Shown: positions 16,976 to 25,535 of the stretch, piece after piece
Layout of the letters: every line of letters starts with the position of its first letter
Numbering within the stretch: position 1 is the first letter of the stretch
DNA from: Anaerolinea sp.
GTDB lineage: Bacteria > Chloroflexota > Anaerolineae > Anaerolineales > Villigracilaceae
DNA length: 64,000 nucleotides
Direction of reading: 5' to 3'
Assembly: GCA_020723805.1 (NCBI GenBank)
Contig: DYID01000019.1
Location: 18,847 to 82,846 of the forward strand
Position numbers and translations under genes: made by a program
Notes under the pieces: model-generated
Databases searched by the model: none
What the model was told of the DNA's origin: nothing
Seen by the model: the letters and a program-made list of their open reading frames with translations, nothing else

Positions 16976-18189
16976 TACACTTCGCCGACGCCCACATAGA
17001 CATGGCGAACTACGGACGCCACGATCCCGAAACGGGACTGCCCCTGCGCGTCCTCGATTTCCTCAAATCGCTCGATACGATTGTGGACGCGGCGATTGCC
17101 GAACGGGTGGACATGGTCATCTTTGCGGGCGACGCCTACAAAGATCGTTCTCCTGCGCCAACCTACCAGCGTGAGTGGGGGAAACGCATCGTCCGCCTTT
17201 CGCAGGCGAAAATTCCCACCCTGTTGTTGGTTGGCAACCATGACCTTTCACCCGCCATTGGGCGGGCGCACGCCATTCAGGAATTCGACACCCTGCAAGT
17301 ACCGTTTGTCAAAGTGCTGGACAAGCCGCAATTTTTGAAACCTGCCGATTTGTGGGATATGCCTGTCCAGGTGATTGCCATGCCGTGGATCACGCGCTCG
17401 GCGTTGATGGCAAACCTTGAGATGAGCGCGGCGGATACCGGCGAAATCTTTTCGAGTTTGGAATCTCGAATCTCGAATCTCATAGAGGAGTGGTTCGAAG
17501 AAGCCGACCCGACTTTGCCCCTCGTCCTCACTGCCCATGCCTCTGTGGAGGGCGCGACGTTCGGTGCAGAGCGGACGATCATGCTGGGCAGTGACCTTGT
17601 CCTGCCTGCCGCGCTCGTGAAGGACAGGCGGCTCGATTATGTGGCGATGGGTCACATCCACAAGCCGCAGGATGTGAACGAGGGACATCATCCGCCGGTC
17701 ATTTACCCCGGCTCCATCGAGCGCGTGGATTTCGGCGAGGCAAAAGACGACAAGTTTTACATCATCGCGGAGGTGGAGCGCGGCTCTGCGAAGGTTAGGT
17801 GGGAAAAAATCGAAGGGACGCGTCCGTTTCGGGAGGGGCGGGCAGTGCTCAGGTCCAGCGAGAACGTGACCGAGGTGTTGAAATCTGCGCTGCCGAAGAA
17901 AATGTCCGGGGCGATTGTCCGCCTGATTGTCGAATATCCCAGAGAATTGGATACGCTGATTGACGAAGCCGCCCTGCGCAAGTATGCGAGCGAAGCGTTC
18001 GAGTTTCATCTGGTCAAACGTCCGCAAAGCGAGGCGCGCGTGCGCATCCCTGAGGGACAGGTGGTCAGCAGTATGAGTCCGCTCGACCTGCTGGCGCAGT
18101 ATTTGGATTCAGTCAAAGCCGAAAACGCCGACGAACTGCTCAAACTCGCCCAGGAAATCATCTCGGAAGACGCGGACGAAGCAGTATAA
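16966..18189 (+). CDS. sbcD: Exonuclease subunit SbcD (Mre11-like phosphoesterase)
   Basis: DNA double-strand end and hairpin processing nuclease, 407 residues. Seen: calcineurin-type motifs FADAHID near 6, FAGDAYKD near 51, LLVGNHDLS near 84, LTAHASVEG near 189, and MGHIHKPQ near 228, with YPGSIERVDFGE after it. All metal ligands are present. Its normal partner sbcC is not adjacent on either side, so it must be encoded elsewhere. Residues about 165-172 (SLESRISNL) are encoded by three GAATCTC heptamers. The start codon lies within an octamer array. Confidence 0.92.
   Translation: MRLLHFADAHIDMANYGRHDPETGLPLRVLDFLKSLDTIVDAAIAERVDMVIFAGDAYKDRSPAPTYQREWGKRIVRLSQAKIPTLLLVGNHDLSPAIGRAHAIQEFDTLQVPFVKVLDKPQFLKPADLWDMPVQVIAMPWITRSALMANLEMSAADTGEIFSSLESRISNLIEEWFEEADPTLPLVLTAHASVEGATFGAERTIMLGSDLVLPAALVKDRRLDYVAMGHIHKPQDVNEGHHPPVIYPGSIERVDFGEAKDDKFYIIAEVERGSAKVRWEKIEGTRPFREGRAVLRSSENVTEVLKSALPKKMSGAIVRLIVEYPRELDTLIDEAALRKYASEAFEFHLVKRPQSEARVRIPEGQVVSSMSPLDLLAQYLDSVKAENADELLKLAQEIISEDADEAV
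17461..17481. repeat. Three GAATCTC heptamers inside sbcD
   Basis: Exact triplicate of a 7-bp unit (21 bp, frame-neutral) within the sbcD coding sequence. Confidence 0.75.
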
Positions 18190-18213
18190 TCGGGCAAATC
18201 GTTCCTCAATCTA

Positions 18214-18262
18214 AAATCGTAAATCGTAAATCGCAAATCGCAAATCGTAAATCGTAAATCGA
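18214..18262. repeat. Heptamer array AAATCGT/AAATCGC upstream of MFS gene
   Basis: Seven contiguous 7-bp units, AAATCGT, AAATCGT, AAATCGC, AAATCGC, AAATCGT, AAATCGT, AAATCGA, ending six bases before the MFS start codon. Confidence 0.92.
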
Positions 18263-18268
18263 GGCGCC

Positions 18269-19552
18269 ATGTCCAGGGAACATTCACGCTACCGCTGGTT
18301 CGTCGTTGTTGTGTTCTTTTTCTTCATGCTCCTGCATCAAACCGACAAGTTGATGATTGGCTCTTTGCAGGTGCAAATCACCGATGATTTTGGCATCAGC
18401 AACACACAATGGGGGCTGGTCAATTCCGGCGCGCTGATTGTCGCCACGATTTTGTATCCGATTTGGGGCTATCTCTATGACCGCTTCGCGCGCGCCAAAC
18501 TGCTCTCACTGGCTTCGTTTGTTTGGGGTGCGACCACCTGGCTGAACGCGCTCGCCCGCAACTTTGGCGTTTTCCTCGTCACCCGCGCCTCGACCGGCAT
18601 TGACGACTCATCCTACCCCGGCTTGTACACGCTGGTGGCGGACTACTTCGGTCCCACCCTGCGCGGCAAGGTGTATGGGGTGTTGCAGCTGGCGCAGCCC
18701 ATCGGCTACCTGATTGGCATGATCCTGGCGCTCATGGTCGCGCCGATGATCGGCGGCTGGCGTTCGGTGTTCTTCATCACGGGGTCGCTTGGCTTGGTCA
18801 TTGCCCTGTTCATCTTCTTCGGCGTGAAGGAAATGCCGCGCGGCAAAGCCGAACCCGAATTCGAAAACATGGCGGAAATGCAGACCTTCAAGTTCTCGTG
18901 GGAGGAAGCGAAGCAGATTTTCCGCAAGCGCACCATGTGGTTCATCTTTTTGCAGGGCTTTGCGGGCGTGTTCCCGTGGAATGTCATCACCTATTTCTTC
19001 TTCGCCTACCTCGAACGGGAGCGCGGTTACGACGCCAACAGCATCCTCTTTACCATGGCGCCCGTCATCCTCATCCTCGCCAGCGGATACTTCCTCGGCG
19101 GCGCACTCGGTGACTTTGCCTTCAAGCGCACCAAAAAGGGACGTATCCTTGTTTCCAGCACGGGGGTTTTGCTCGGCTCAATCTTCATCTATCTGGCGCT
19201 CAACACCCCTGTCGAGGCGCGCACACAGTTCTTTATCTTCATGTGCCTGACCGCCATCTTCATGCCGCTTTCCTCCGCCAATGTCATTGCCACCGTGTAC
19301 GACGTGACCGTGCCCGAGGTTCGCTCGACGGCGCAGGCGGTGGAATACTTCATCGAGAACGGCGGCGCGGCGTTCGCGCCCATCCTCACCGGTCTCATCG
19401 CCGACGCGATTGACCTCAAGACTGCCATCCTGCTCATTTGTATGGTGGCGTGGGGATTGTGCTTCGTCTTCTACCTCGGCGCGCTCTTCACGATTGACAA
19501 GGACACGGCAGACCTGCGCCGTCAGATGGCGCAGCGCGCAGAGGCGATGTAA
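18269..19552 (+). CDS. MFS transporter, Spinster-like
   Basis: A 427-residue secondary carrier with about twelve transmembrane helices. Seen: FFFFMLLHQTDKLMIGSL in helix 1, the loop 2-3 motif GYLYDRFARAKLL near 68-80, RASTGIDDSSYPGLYTLVADYF near 110-131, and a second-half RSTAQAVEYFIENGGAAFAP near 353-372. Substrate unknown; these motifs fit the Spinster/hexuronate-like branch. The gene is preceded almost directly by a heptamer array that replaces any visible Shine-Dalgarno. Confidence 0.87.
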   Translation: MSREHSRYRWFVVVVFFFFMLLHQTDKLMIGSLQVQITDDFGISNTQWGLVNSGALIVATILYPIWGYLYDRFARAKLLSLASFVWGATTWLNALARNFGVFLVTRASTGIDDSSYPGLYTLVADYFGPTLRGKVYGVLQLAQPIGYLIGMILALMVAPMIGGWRSVFFITGSLGLVIALFIFFGVKEMPRGKAEPEFENMAEMQTFKFSWEEAKQIFRKRTMWFIFLQGFAGVFPWNVITYFFFAYLERERGYDANSILFTMAPVILILASGYFLGGALGDFAFKRTKKGRILVSSTGVLLGSIFIYLALNTPVEARTQFFIFMCLTAIFMPLSSANVIATVYDVTVPEVRSTAQAVEYFIENGGAAFAPILTGLIADAIDLKTAILLICMVAWGLCFVFYLGALFTIDKDTADLRRQMAQRAEAM

Positions 19553-19579
19553 GGCGGCGTATTCACAGGATTCGACAAA

Positions 19580-20128
19580 ATGGACGACTCAACCGGTTTG
19601 ATCTTGAAGGCGCTTCGGTTCTCCGCGCGCAAGCACAACGACCAGCGCCGCAAGGATTCCAGGTCGTCGCCGTATGTGAATCATCCCATTCAGGTCGCTG
19701 AAACGTTATGGAGGGTGGGCGGGGTGCGCGATGTCACCCTGCTCATTGCTGCCATTTTGCACGACACCATCGAGGACACGGGAACGACGCCGGAGGAAAT
19801 TCGGGCGGAGTTCGGCGGGGATGTCCTTGCGCTGGTGCTTGAGGTGACGGACGACAAAAGCCTGCCCAAGCAAACGCGGAAACAATTGCAGATCCAGACC
19901 GCGCCGCATAAATCCCATAACGCCAAACTGCTGAAACTGGCGGATAAAATCTGCAACGTGGACGATATCGTCCATTCCCCTCCCGCCGATTGGACGCTCG
20001 AACGGAAAAGGGAATATCTGCTATGGACGGAGAAAGTCGTGGCTGGTTTACGCGGGGTGAATGTCAAATTAGAAATGGCTTATGACGAATTGCTGGCGGA
20101 GGGCAAACGCGCGTTGGGGCTGGAATAA
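19580..20128 (+). CDS. HD-domain (p)ppGpp hydrolase-like protein, MESH1 type
   Basis: A 182-residue small alarmone hydrolase-like protein. Seen: [23 protein letters not shown] near 14-36, HD motif ILHDTIEDT near 59-67, and [15 protein letters not shown] near 113-128, all matching the metal-binding hydrolase half of SpoT/MESH1. No synthetase domain is present. Expected to remove pyrophosphate from (p)ppGpp or a related nucleotide. It lies 27 bases after the MFS gene on the same strand and may be cotranscribed. Confidence 0.88.
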   Translation: MDDSTGLILKALRFSARKHNDQRRKDSRSSPYVNHPIQVAETLWRVGGVRDVTLLIAAILHDTIEDTGTTPEEIRAEFGGDVLALVLEVTDDKSLPKQTRKQLQIQTAPHKSHNAKLLKLADKICNVDDIVHSPPADWTLERKREYLLWTEKVVAGLRGVNVKLEMAYDELLAEGKRALGLE

Positions 20129-20173
20129 TTCCATTGGTGGTCGTCAATAGAAATCGAGTCTTTTGCTGTACCG

Positions 20174-20614
20174 TTAGGGGTCGTCATAGAAATTTACCGA
20201 AACCAGCCAGGAGGCGGTTGTCCATTGGATGATTTCCAATTGTGCAACGGTTCCCTCTTTCGAGAAAAGCAGCACGAAACCTTTTCTGTTCCCAATTTTT
20301 GGCGTTTCTCCTTCGTTGAATAATTCCCAGCCATTGGGCGGCATGTTCTCTTTATAGAATTTTATCAACGTTTTTGGATCATCTATCCTCACAATGTAAG
20401 AATAAGCCTCATATCCCTTCGGCAGGTCAACGCCTGGAATACCCTTCTCCCAGCCTTTTACATCCGTATATACAGGGATGTTCTGTAATTCAGGATGAAC
20501 TTCACCTTCCTCGACAGGAGTTGAAGTGACGTGAGGAGGAATGGATGTGGCTTGAGGGCGGCATGCAGAGACTGAGAACAGGATCAATAGATATGCGATG
20601 ACTTTGTGTTTCAT
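20174..20614 (-). CDS. Small lipoprotein of unknown function
   Basis: A 146-residue predicted lipoprotein. Seen: signal peptide KVIAYLLILFSVSAC with lipobox SVSAC, a short Pro/Thr/Glu-rich spacer, then a compact domain containing IPVYTDVKGWEKG, AYSYIVRIDDPKTLIKFYKENMPPNGWEL and a C-terminal beta-rich region. The domain resembles others that compare protein copies in Chloroflexota lipoproteins, but I cannot name the family. It is convergent with the HD-domain gene. Confidence 0.7.
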   Translation of the reverse strand: MKHKVIAYLLILFSVSACRPQATSIPPHVTSTPVEEGEVHPELQNIPVYTDVKGWEKGIPGVDLPKGYEAYSYIVRIDDPKTLIKFYKENMPPNGWELFNEGETPKIGNRKGFVLLFSKEGTVAQLEIIQWTTASWLVSVNFYDDP

Positions 20615-20891
20615 TGTTGTATATCCTTTACCTCAAGAACGTTTGCCCTTGTTTTTACTTTACCTCTGTGTGCGATTAATTTCAACTGGAAAAAATACCA
20701 GTCATCATGTCGGGATTTCACCCTCAATTTCTTCAAGATGCTGTATTGCAGAGATCAACCTCTCGCCCCTTTCTGTTTTCGAGAGAAACCCCGATGCGCC
20801 TGTTCCCGAATTTTGTAACTCGATTTTGAGTTCTTTCGGCAGTTTGTTTTCGAAGAGGGGCAGGCTACAATTCGGTCACAAGGAGGCACTT
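20615..20891. other. Intergenic region without recognised content
   Basis: 277 bases between the divergent lipoprotein and DegV genes. It is lower in GC than its surroundings. I see no tRNA, hairpin repeat or convincing small gene; it probably holds both promoters. Confidence 0.5.
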
Positions 20892-21728
20892 ATGACCATC
20901 ATTGTCGCGGATACCACCTGCGGATTGCCGAAACAGCTGCTCGCAGAACGCGGAATTCCATGCGTTCCGCAGATTGTCATTTTTGGGGATGAGACCTATC
21001 ACGACGATTCGGAACTGGATACGCCCGCCTTCCTGCAAAAATTGAAAGCATCTTCCGCCCTGCCCAAAACCTCCGCGCCCGAGCCGCATCTGTATTACCC
21101 GATCTTTGAGGGTGCGAAGAAACGCGGCGAGAGCGTGGTCGTCGTCGCGCCGACGGGCAAAGCCAGCGGAACGGTCCGCTCGGCGCAGACCGCCGCACTG
21201 GAGTTCCCCGATCTGGATGTGCGCGTGGTGGACACGCTGACCATCTCGAGCAACCTCGGCTCGCTGGTGCTGATGGCAGATGATATGGCAAAGGCAGGCG
21301 CCTCGGCGGATGAGATCGTCGCCAAACTCAACGCGATGATTCCCCGCGGCAGGCTCTACTTCGTGGTGGATACGCTCGAATACCTCGCCAAAGGCGGGCG
21401 CATCGGCGGGGCAAAGAGACTGCTGGCAGAGTTGCTGGAAATCAAGCCAATTTTGCAGGTCAAGGACGGGCAGGTCGAGCCGTTCGAGCAGCAGCGAACG
21501 AAGAAGCGGGCGCTGGCGCGTCTCGTGGAGGTGGCGGCAGAGCAAAGCAAAGGCGGAGACGAGGCTCATTTGTGCGTGATTCAGGTCGAGGCGGAGCAGG
21601 AAGCGGAGGCGCTGGTCCAGGAATTGAAGTCCAGAATCCCCGTTTCCGTCATCCCCATCTATGAATTGCCTCCCGCCATCGTCGTCCATGCGGGACCGCG
21701 GGCGATGGGCGTGGGCTTTTTTGTGTGA
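20892..21728 (+). CDS. DegV family fatty-acid-binding protein
   Basis: A 278-residue DegV protein, a family that binds fatty acids (FakB-like) for FakA-dependent phosphorylation. Seen: IIVADTTCGLPKQLL at the N-terminus, VVVAPTGKASGTVRSAQTAA near 83-102, VDTLEYLAKGGRIG near 159-172, KPILQVKDG near 186 and HAGPRAMGVGF at the end. ATG 20892 follows AAGGAGG at seven bases; an in-frame opening 294 bases upstream lacks family similarity. A fakA partner is not in the window. Confidence 0.9.
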   Translation: MTIIVADTTCGLPKQLLAERGIPCVPQIVIFGDETYHDDSELDTPAFLQKLKASSALPKTSAPEPHLYYPIFEGAKKRGESVVVVAPTGKASGTVRSAQTAALEFPDLDVRVVDTLTISSNLGSLVLMADDMAKAGASADEIVAKLNAMIPRGRLYFVVDTLEYLAKGGRIGGAKRLLAELLEIKPILQVKDGQVEPFEQQRTKKRALARLVEVAAEQSKGGDEAHLCVIQVEAEQEAEALVQELKSRIPVSVIPIYELPPAIVVHAGPRAMGVGFFV

Positions 21729-21729
21729 T

Positions 21730-21735
21730 GGTATA
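21730..21735 (+). promoter_or_regulatory. -10 element upstream of yebC
   Basis: TATAAT 58-64 bases before the yebC ATG, preceded by G; the gene also has AAGGAG as Shine-Dalgarno, so this one has an ordinary leader. Confidence 0.4.
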
Positions 21736-21793
21736 ATCTGCGCACTCGCATCGAGAAATTTCCCACGTTCGTGGTTTAAAGTAAGGAGTTCCC

Positions 21794-22546
21794 ATGTCTG
21801 GTCATTCAAAATGGTCCACCATCAAGCGCAAGAAAGGCGCGGCGGACGCCAAACGCGGCGCGTTGTTTACACGCCTTGCCCGCGAAATCACCATTGCCGC
21901 GCGCGAAGGCGGCGACCCCGAAACCAACTTCCGCCTGCGTCTGGCGGTGGACAAAGCCCGCGCCGAAAACATGCCCAAGGACAACATCGAGCGCGCCATC
22001 AAACGCGGCACGGGCGAAGATAAGGACGGCGCAGCGTTCGAGTCCATCACCTATGAAGGATATGTCGGTCATGGCGTGGCGGTGATGATCGAAGCCGTCA
22101 CCGACAACCGCAATCGCACTGTTTCGGATTTGCGTCACGCGCTCACCAAGGCGGGCGGCAACATGGGCGAACTCGGCTCGGTTGCCTGGCAGTTCGACCG
22201 CATCGCCTATTTCTCCTTCCCTTCCAGCGCAATGAGTTACGACAAGGCGTTCGAACTCGGCATCGAAGCAGGCGCCAACGATGTGCTGGAAGACGACGGC
22301 ACGATTGAGATCCTCGCGCCCGTCGAATCATTCAAAGTGATTGCCGATGCCCTGCACAAGGCGGGCGTCCAGCCCAGCGAGGCGGAACTGCGCTACACCC
22401 CCAAACAGGAAATCGAACTCGGTCCCGAAGAAACGGTCAGCGTGCTGAAGGCGCTCGAAGCCATCGAAGAACTCGACGACGTGCAGAACGTTTACTCGAA
22501 CCTCAAGGTGACAGACGAAGCCCTCGCCGCGCTTGAAGCGGCTTAA
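21794..22546 (+). CDS. yebC: YebC/PmpR family protein
   Basis: A 250-residue YebC-family protein; members act as DNA-binding regulators or as translation factors at proline-rich stretches. Seen: GHSKWSTIKRKKGAADAKRG at the N-terminus, NIERAIKRGTGE near 72, YEGYVGHGVAVMIEAVTDNRNRT in part near 86-107, and GGNMGELGSVAWQF near 118. Full length for the family. AAGGAG stands before the ATG. It lies upstream of ruvC and ruvA, a common bacterial order (yebC-ruvC-ruvA). Confidence 0.96.
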   Translation: MSGHSKWSTIKRKKGAADAKRGALFTRLAREITIAAREGGDPETNFRLRLAVDKARAENMPKDNIERAIKRGTGEDKDGAAFESITYEGYVGHGVAVMIEAVTDNRNRTVSDLRHALTKAGGNMGELGSVAWQFDRIAYFSFPSSAMSYDKAFELGIEAGANDVLEDDGTIEILAPVESFKVIADALHKAGVQPSEAELRYTPKQEIELGPEETVSVLKALEAIEELDDVQNVYSNLKVTDEALAALEAA

Positions 22547-22551
22547 TGCAT

Positions 22552-22580
22552 AGTGCCGACCTAAGTCGGCACTTTCATTT
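22552..22580 (+). terminator. Terminator after yebC
   Basis: AGTGCCGAC and GTCGGCACT pair across CTAA, followed by TTTCATTT. The same hairpin, degenerate, follows the DUF4910 gene at 42317-42339. Confidence 0.8.
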
Positions 22581-22581
22581 A

Positions 22582-22668
22582 ACTCACCTTACGCGGTGGC
22601 GCGAGATTCATCTCGCGTTTTCAAGCGACATGAATGTCGCGCTACGGGAAAACTGCGTAACATCAGTT
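22582..22668. mobile_element. MITE-like element, family A copy 3 (inverted)
   Basis: 87 bp from ACTCACCTTACGC to GCGTAACATCAGTT, flanked by ATTTA on both sides. The body has inner palindromes GCGCGAGATTCATCTCGCG and GCGACATGAATGTCGC. Confidence 0.8.
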
Positions 22669-22674
22669 ATTTAA

Positions 22675-23157
22675 ATGACCCTCGCACTTGGAATTGACCC
22701 CGGCACCGCCACGACAGGATTCGGACTCGTGCGCCTCACACCCGACGGGGACCTGGTTGCCGTCCGCTATGGCGTCATCTCCACTCCAAAAGATACCCCC
22801 GCTCCCGCGCGGCTGGAAATGCTCTACGACCAGATGCGCCATCTCCTCGCCGAATACAAGCCCGACACCGCCGCCGTCGAAAAATTATTCTTCCAGCGCA
22901 ACGTCACCACCGCCCTCGCGGTGGGACAGGCGCGCGGCGTGATCATGCTGGCGTTGCAGCAGGCGGGAATCGAAGCGTTCGAATACACGCCCAACGAAAT
23001 CAAACAAGCCGTGGCGGGATACGGAAGCGCCCAAAAGCGGCAGGTGCAGGAAATGGTACGCGCCCTGCTCCAACTCGACTCCATCCCCAAACCCGACGAC
23101 GCCGCCGACGCGCTGGCGGTCGCCATCACACATTTGAATACGAAAAGATACGATTGA
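22675..23157 (+). CDS. ruvC: Crossover junction endodeoxyribonuclease RuvC
   Basis: Holliday-junction resolvase, 160 residues, acting with RuvAB. Seen: first catalytic Asp in LGIDPGTATTGFG at residues 5-17, Glu in AAVEKLFFQRN near 66, and the C-terminal DDAADALAVAITH near 139-151 carrying the last two acidic ligands. Family-typical length. ruvA lies 80 bases downstream on the same strand; ruvB is not in the window. A MITE sits directly upstream and ends seven bases before the ATG. Confidence 0.96.
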   Translation: MTLALGIDPGTATTGFGLVRLTPDGDLVAVRYGVISTPKDTPAPARLEMLYDQMRHLLAEYKPDTAAVEKLFFQRNVTTALAVGQARGVIMLALQQAGIEAFEYTPNEIKQAVAGYGSAQKRQVQEMVRALLQLDSIPKPDDAADALAVAITHLNTKRYD

Positions 23158-23217
23158 CCACGAAGGACACAAAAAGCACGAAGAAATAGGTCTTCAACCT
23201 TCGTGCCCTTTGTGGTT
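23158..23217. repeat. Inverted repeat CCACGAAGGACAC ... CTTCGTGCCCTTTGTGG
   Basis: Imperfect hairpin filling the ruvC-ruvA spacer. Its arms are built of ACGAAGNACA-type short units. Confidence 0.75.
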
Positions 23218-23237
23218 AAAAGAGTTAAAATAACTCC

Positions 23238-23813
23238 ATGATTGCAACCCTGCGCGGCGAAGTGACCCAAATCGAAGACAACGCCCTCATCCTCGAAGTG
23301 GGCGGGGTGGGGCTGAGAGTCTTCGTCCCTGCGCCTCTGCGGACCAAACTCAAGGCGGGCGAAGCGGCGTTTCTGTTCACTCACCTCATCGTCCGCGAAG
23401 ACGCGCTGACGCTCTACGGCTTCGAATCGCAAGCCGACCGCGAACTCTTCACCATCCTGCTCGGCGTGGACGGGGTCGGTCCCAAAGTGGCGCTCAACGT
23501 GCTTTCCACCATGACCCTCGACGCCGTGCAGCGCGCCGTCTTTGCCGATGAAGCGGACTTGTTGAGCCGCGTCCCCGGCGTGGGGAAGAAGACCGCGCAA
23601 AAGATGGCGCTTCATCTCAAAGACAAACTCAAGCCGACCGATGCACTGGCGCGCGTTGCTGCGATGTCCGACAAAGACAGCGAAGTCCTTGCCGCCCTCA
23701 CTGCGTTGGGCTATTCGGTGGTCGAGGCGCAGGCGGCGATTCAATCCATCCCCAAAGACGCGCCCGACGACGTGGAGGAACGTCTGAGGCTGGCGCTGGG
23801 GTATTTTCAATAA
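23238..23813 (+). CDS. ruvA: Holliday junction DNA helicase subunit RuvA
   Basis: Binds four-way junctions and loads RuvB, 191 residues. Seen: N-terminal OB domain (MIATLRGEVTQIEDN, VFVPAP), helix-hairpin-helix motifs LGVDGVGPKVALNVLS near 75-90 and SRVPGVGKKTAQKM near 111-124, and a C-terminal RuvB-binding domain (EVLAALTALGYSVVEAQAAI). TAAAAT stands six bases before the ATG with no Shine-Dalgarno, suggesting its own leaderless transcript in addition to readthrough from ruvC. Confidence 0.97.
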   Translation: MIATLRGEVTQIEDNALILEVGGVGLRVFVPAPLRTKLKAGEAAFLFTHLIVREDALTLYGFESQADRELFTILLGVDGVGPKVALNVLSTMTLDAVQRAVFADEADLLSRVPGVGKKTAQKMALHLKDKLKPTDALARVAAMSDKDSEVLAALTALGYSVVEAQAAIQSIPKDAPDDVEERLRLALGYFQ

Positions 23814-23818
23814 GACCT

Positions 23819-23844
23819 TGCTCCGCGAAATCGGAGCATTTTTT
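23819..23844 (+). terminator. Terminator after ruvA
   Basis: TGCTCCG pairs with CGGAGCA across a six-base loop, followed by six T. Confidence 0.92.
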
Positions 23845-23928
23845 ATCCCTCCTCTCATATTCCATGCCGCCTTTGCGTAAAAGACGCTCTCTAGCGTCGG
23901 GCAAAGAACTCGCGTTAAAATACCTCCC

Positions 23929-25431
23929 ATGAACCCAAACCGCTACGACGCAATCATCATCGGCGCGGGGCATAACGGTCTCGTCGCCGCCGCCTACCTT
24001 GCCAAACGAGGCAGGAAAGTTCTCGTCCTCGAACGCCGCGGCATCGTCGGCGGCTCGGTCGTGACCGAAACCTTCGAGGACGGCTCTCCTTACGACCCCG
24101 TCTGGACAGGCGGGATGCTCCGCCCGGACATCGTCAAAGACCTCCGCCTCGCCTCACACGGACTTCAGCCTGATCCTGTCCGAAAACCTTTTATCTCCCT
24201 CCAGGCAGATTCCCACCACCTCGTCCTCGACGCGGACCCGCTCAAAGCCGCCGAAGCCATCAAGCCCTTCTCCGAAAAGGACGCGTCGCGCTGGGGCGAG
24301 TTTGTCCGCTTTATGAACAAGGCGGCGTACATTTTGGATGTCGCTTACGACACCCTCATGCCGCGCCTGCCGAAGGACTTCAGCCTGCGCGAAGGCTACG
24401 GCTTGCTCGAACTGGGACTCGAACTGCGCCTTGCCGGGCGCAAGGACATGCTCAACTTCATCCGCGCCCTGCCGATGACCGCGCAGGAACTGTCGGAGGA
24501 ATACTTCGAGTCTGAAATCGTCAAAGCGGCGGTTGCCTCGCTTGCCATTCATACCCACACCCTGGGACCCATGGAAGCCGGCAGCGGTTACACCCTCATC
24601 CACAACTGGCTGAATCGCGGCGGACTTTCTCATGTAAATGTTGGGAAAGCAGGTGGGATCACCCAGGCGTTGGCAAACGCGGTGAAATCCTTCGGCGGCG
24701 AAATCCGCACGGAAGCGGAAGTGGAACGTATTCAAGTAGATACATATACTTGTAAAGGGGTGGTGCTGAAGAACGGCGAAGAAATTTTTGCAGACACGGT
24801 CATCTCTGCTGTTGACCCGAAACGAACCTTCCTCGACCTCGTTGGCGCGCCGAACCTGCCGCCGGAATTCGTCTGGAAAGTGCAATCCATCAAAATGCGC
24901 GGGTCGGTGGCGAAGGTGCATTTGTTGACGGACGGCAATCACGGCATCCCCGAAGGGACGCTGGTCGTTGCCCCCTCGATCAAGTATCTGGAGAAAGCCT
25001 ATGACGCGGCAAAATACGGAGAGATTTCCGAGAAGCCGTATTTGGAAGTGACTACTTCGGGCAATGTGGTGAGCATTCATTTCCAGTTCGCACCATACAA
25101 ATTAAAGAATGGCGAGTGGAAAGTGGAAAGTGGAAATATTTATAAATTGGCAATTGCCGCCCTCTCCGATTACTTCCCCAATCTCCAATCACGAATTACC
25201 AATTACCATGTCATCACGCCTCTCGACCTCGAAACCACCTACGCTCTCACCGAAGGCGACCTCAACCACGGTCAACTCATGCTCGACCAGTTCCTGTTCA
25301 TGCGCCCCATTCCCGGCTGGTCGAATCACAAAACGCCGATTGATAACCTCTATCTCTGCGGCAGCGGAGTCCACGGCGGAGGGGGAGTCAGCGGCGCGGC
25401 GGGGCGGAATGTGGTGAAGGTTTTGAAGTAA
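23929..25431 (+). CDS. NAD(P)/FAD-dependent oxidoreductase, CrtI/PYROXD2-like
   Basis: A 500-residue flavoprotein of the phytoene-desaturase-related family. Seen: dinucleotide-binding motif IIIGAGHNGLVAAAYLAKRG at the N-terminus, LVLERRGIVGGSVVTE near 33-48, and C-terminal LYLCGSGVHGGGGVSGAAGRN near 474-494, the FAD contact typical of the group. No other carotenoid genes are nearby, so a substrate is not assigned. Residues near 396-402 and 417-426 are encoded by heptamer arrays, in a region where the fold must tolerate insertions. TAAAAT lies seven bases before the ATG. Confidence 0.9.
   Translation: MNPNRYDAIIIGAGHNGLVAAAYLAKRGRKVLVLERRGIVGGSVVTETFEDGSPYDPVWTGGMLRPDIVKDLRLASHGLQPDPVRKPFISLQADSHHLVLDADPLKAAEAIKPFSEKDASRWGEFVRFMNKAAYILDVAYDTLMPRLPKDFSLREGYGLLELGLELRLAGRKDMLNFIRALPMTAQELSEEYFESEIVKAAVASLAIHTHTLGPMEAGSGYTLIHNWLNRGGLSHVNVGKAGGITQALANAVKSFGGEIRTEAEVERIQVDTYTCKGVVLKNGEEIFADTVISAVDPKRTFLDLVGAPNLPPEFVWKVQSIKMRGSVAKVHLLTDGNHGIPEGTLVVAPSIKYLEKAYDAAKYGEISEKPYLEVTTSGNVVSIHFQFAPYKLKNGEWKVESGNIYKLAIAALSDYFPNLQSRITNYHVITPLDLETTYALTEGDLNHGQLMLDQFLFMRPIPGWSNHKTPIDNLYLCGSGVHGGGGVSGAAGRNVVKVLK
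25116..25206. repeat. Heptamer arrays GTGGAAA and CAATCAC/CAATTAC inside oxidoreductase gene
   Basis: Three exact GTGGAAA units at 25116-25136 and four CAATYWC-like units at 25179-25206, both in frame. Confidence 0.85.
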
Positions 25432-25432
25432 A

Positions 25433-25471
25433 CAAAAAACATCCGAAGTCAACGCGGCTTCGGATGTTTTT
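25433..25471 (+). terminator. Terminator after oxidoreductase gene
   Basis: ACATCCGAAG pairs with CTTCGGATGT followed by TTTT. The arms share the TCCGAAG core seen in the terminators at 3230 and 8908. Confidence 0.88.
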
Positions 25472-25475
25472 CAAC

Positions 25476-25532
25476 ATTGTCCCGAAGGTTTGATGTGGGC
25501 AACAAACGATGCCCTGTTGAACCTTCGGGACG
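25476..25532. repeat. Hairpin repeat GTCCCGAAGGTT ... AACCTTCGGGAC
   Basis: Arms identical to the body of the family A elements at 8812 and 45637, with a different loop and no terminal inverted repeats. It lies just downstream of the VOC gene stop (minus strand) and may end its transcript. Confidence 0.75.
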
Positions 25533-25535
25533 TTT

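Noticed and set aside
20606..20818. A 70-codon plus-strand frame before degV
   Set aside because: Cysteine- and phenylalanine-rich random look, no ribosome-binding site, overlaps the lipoprotein start.
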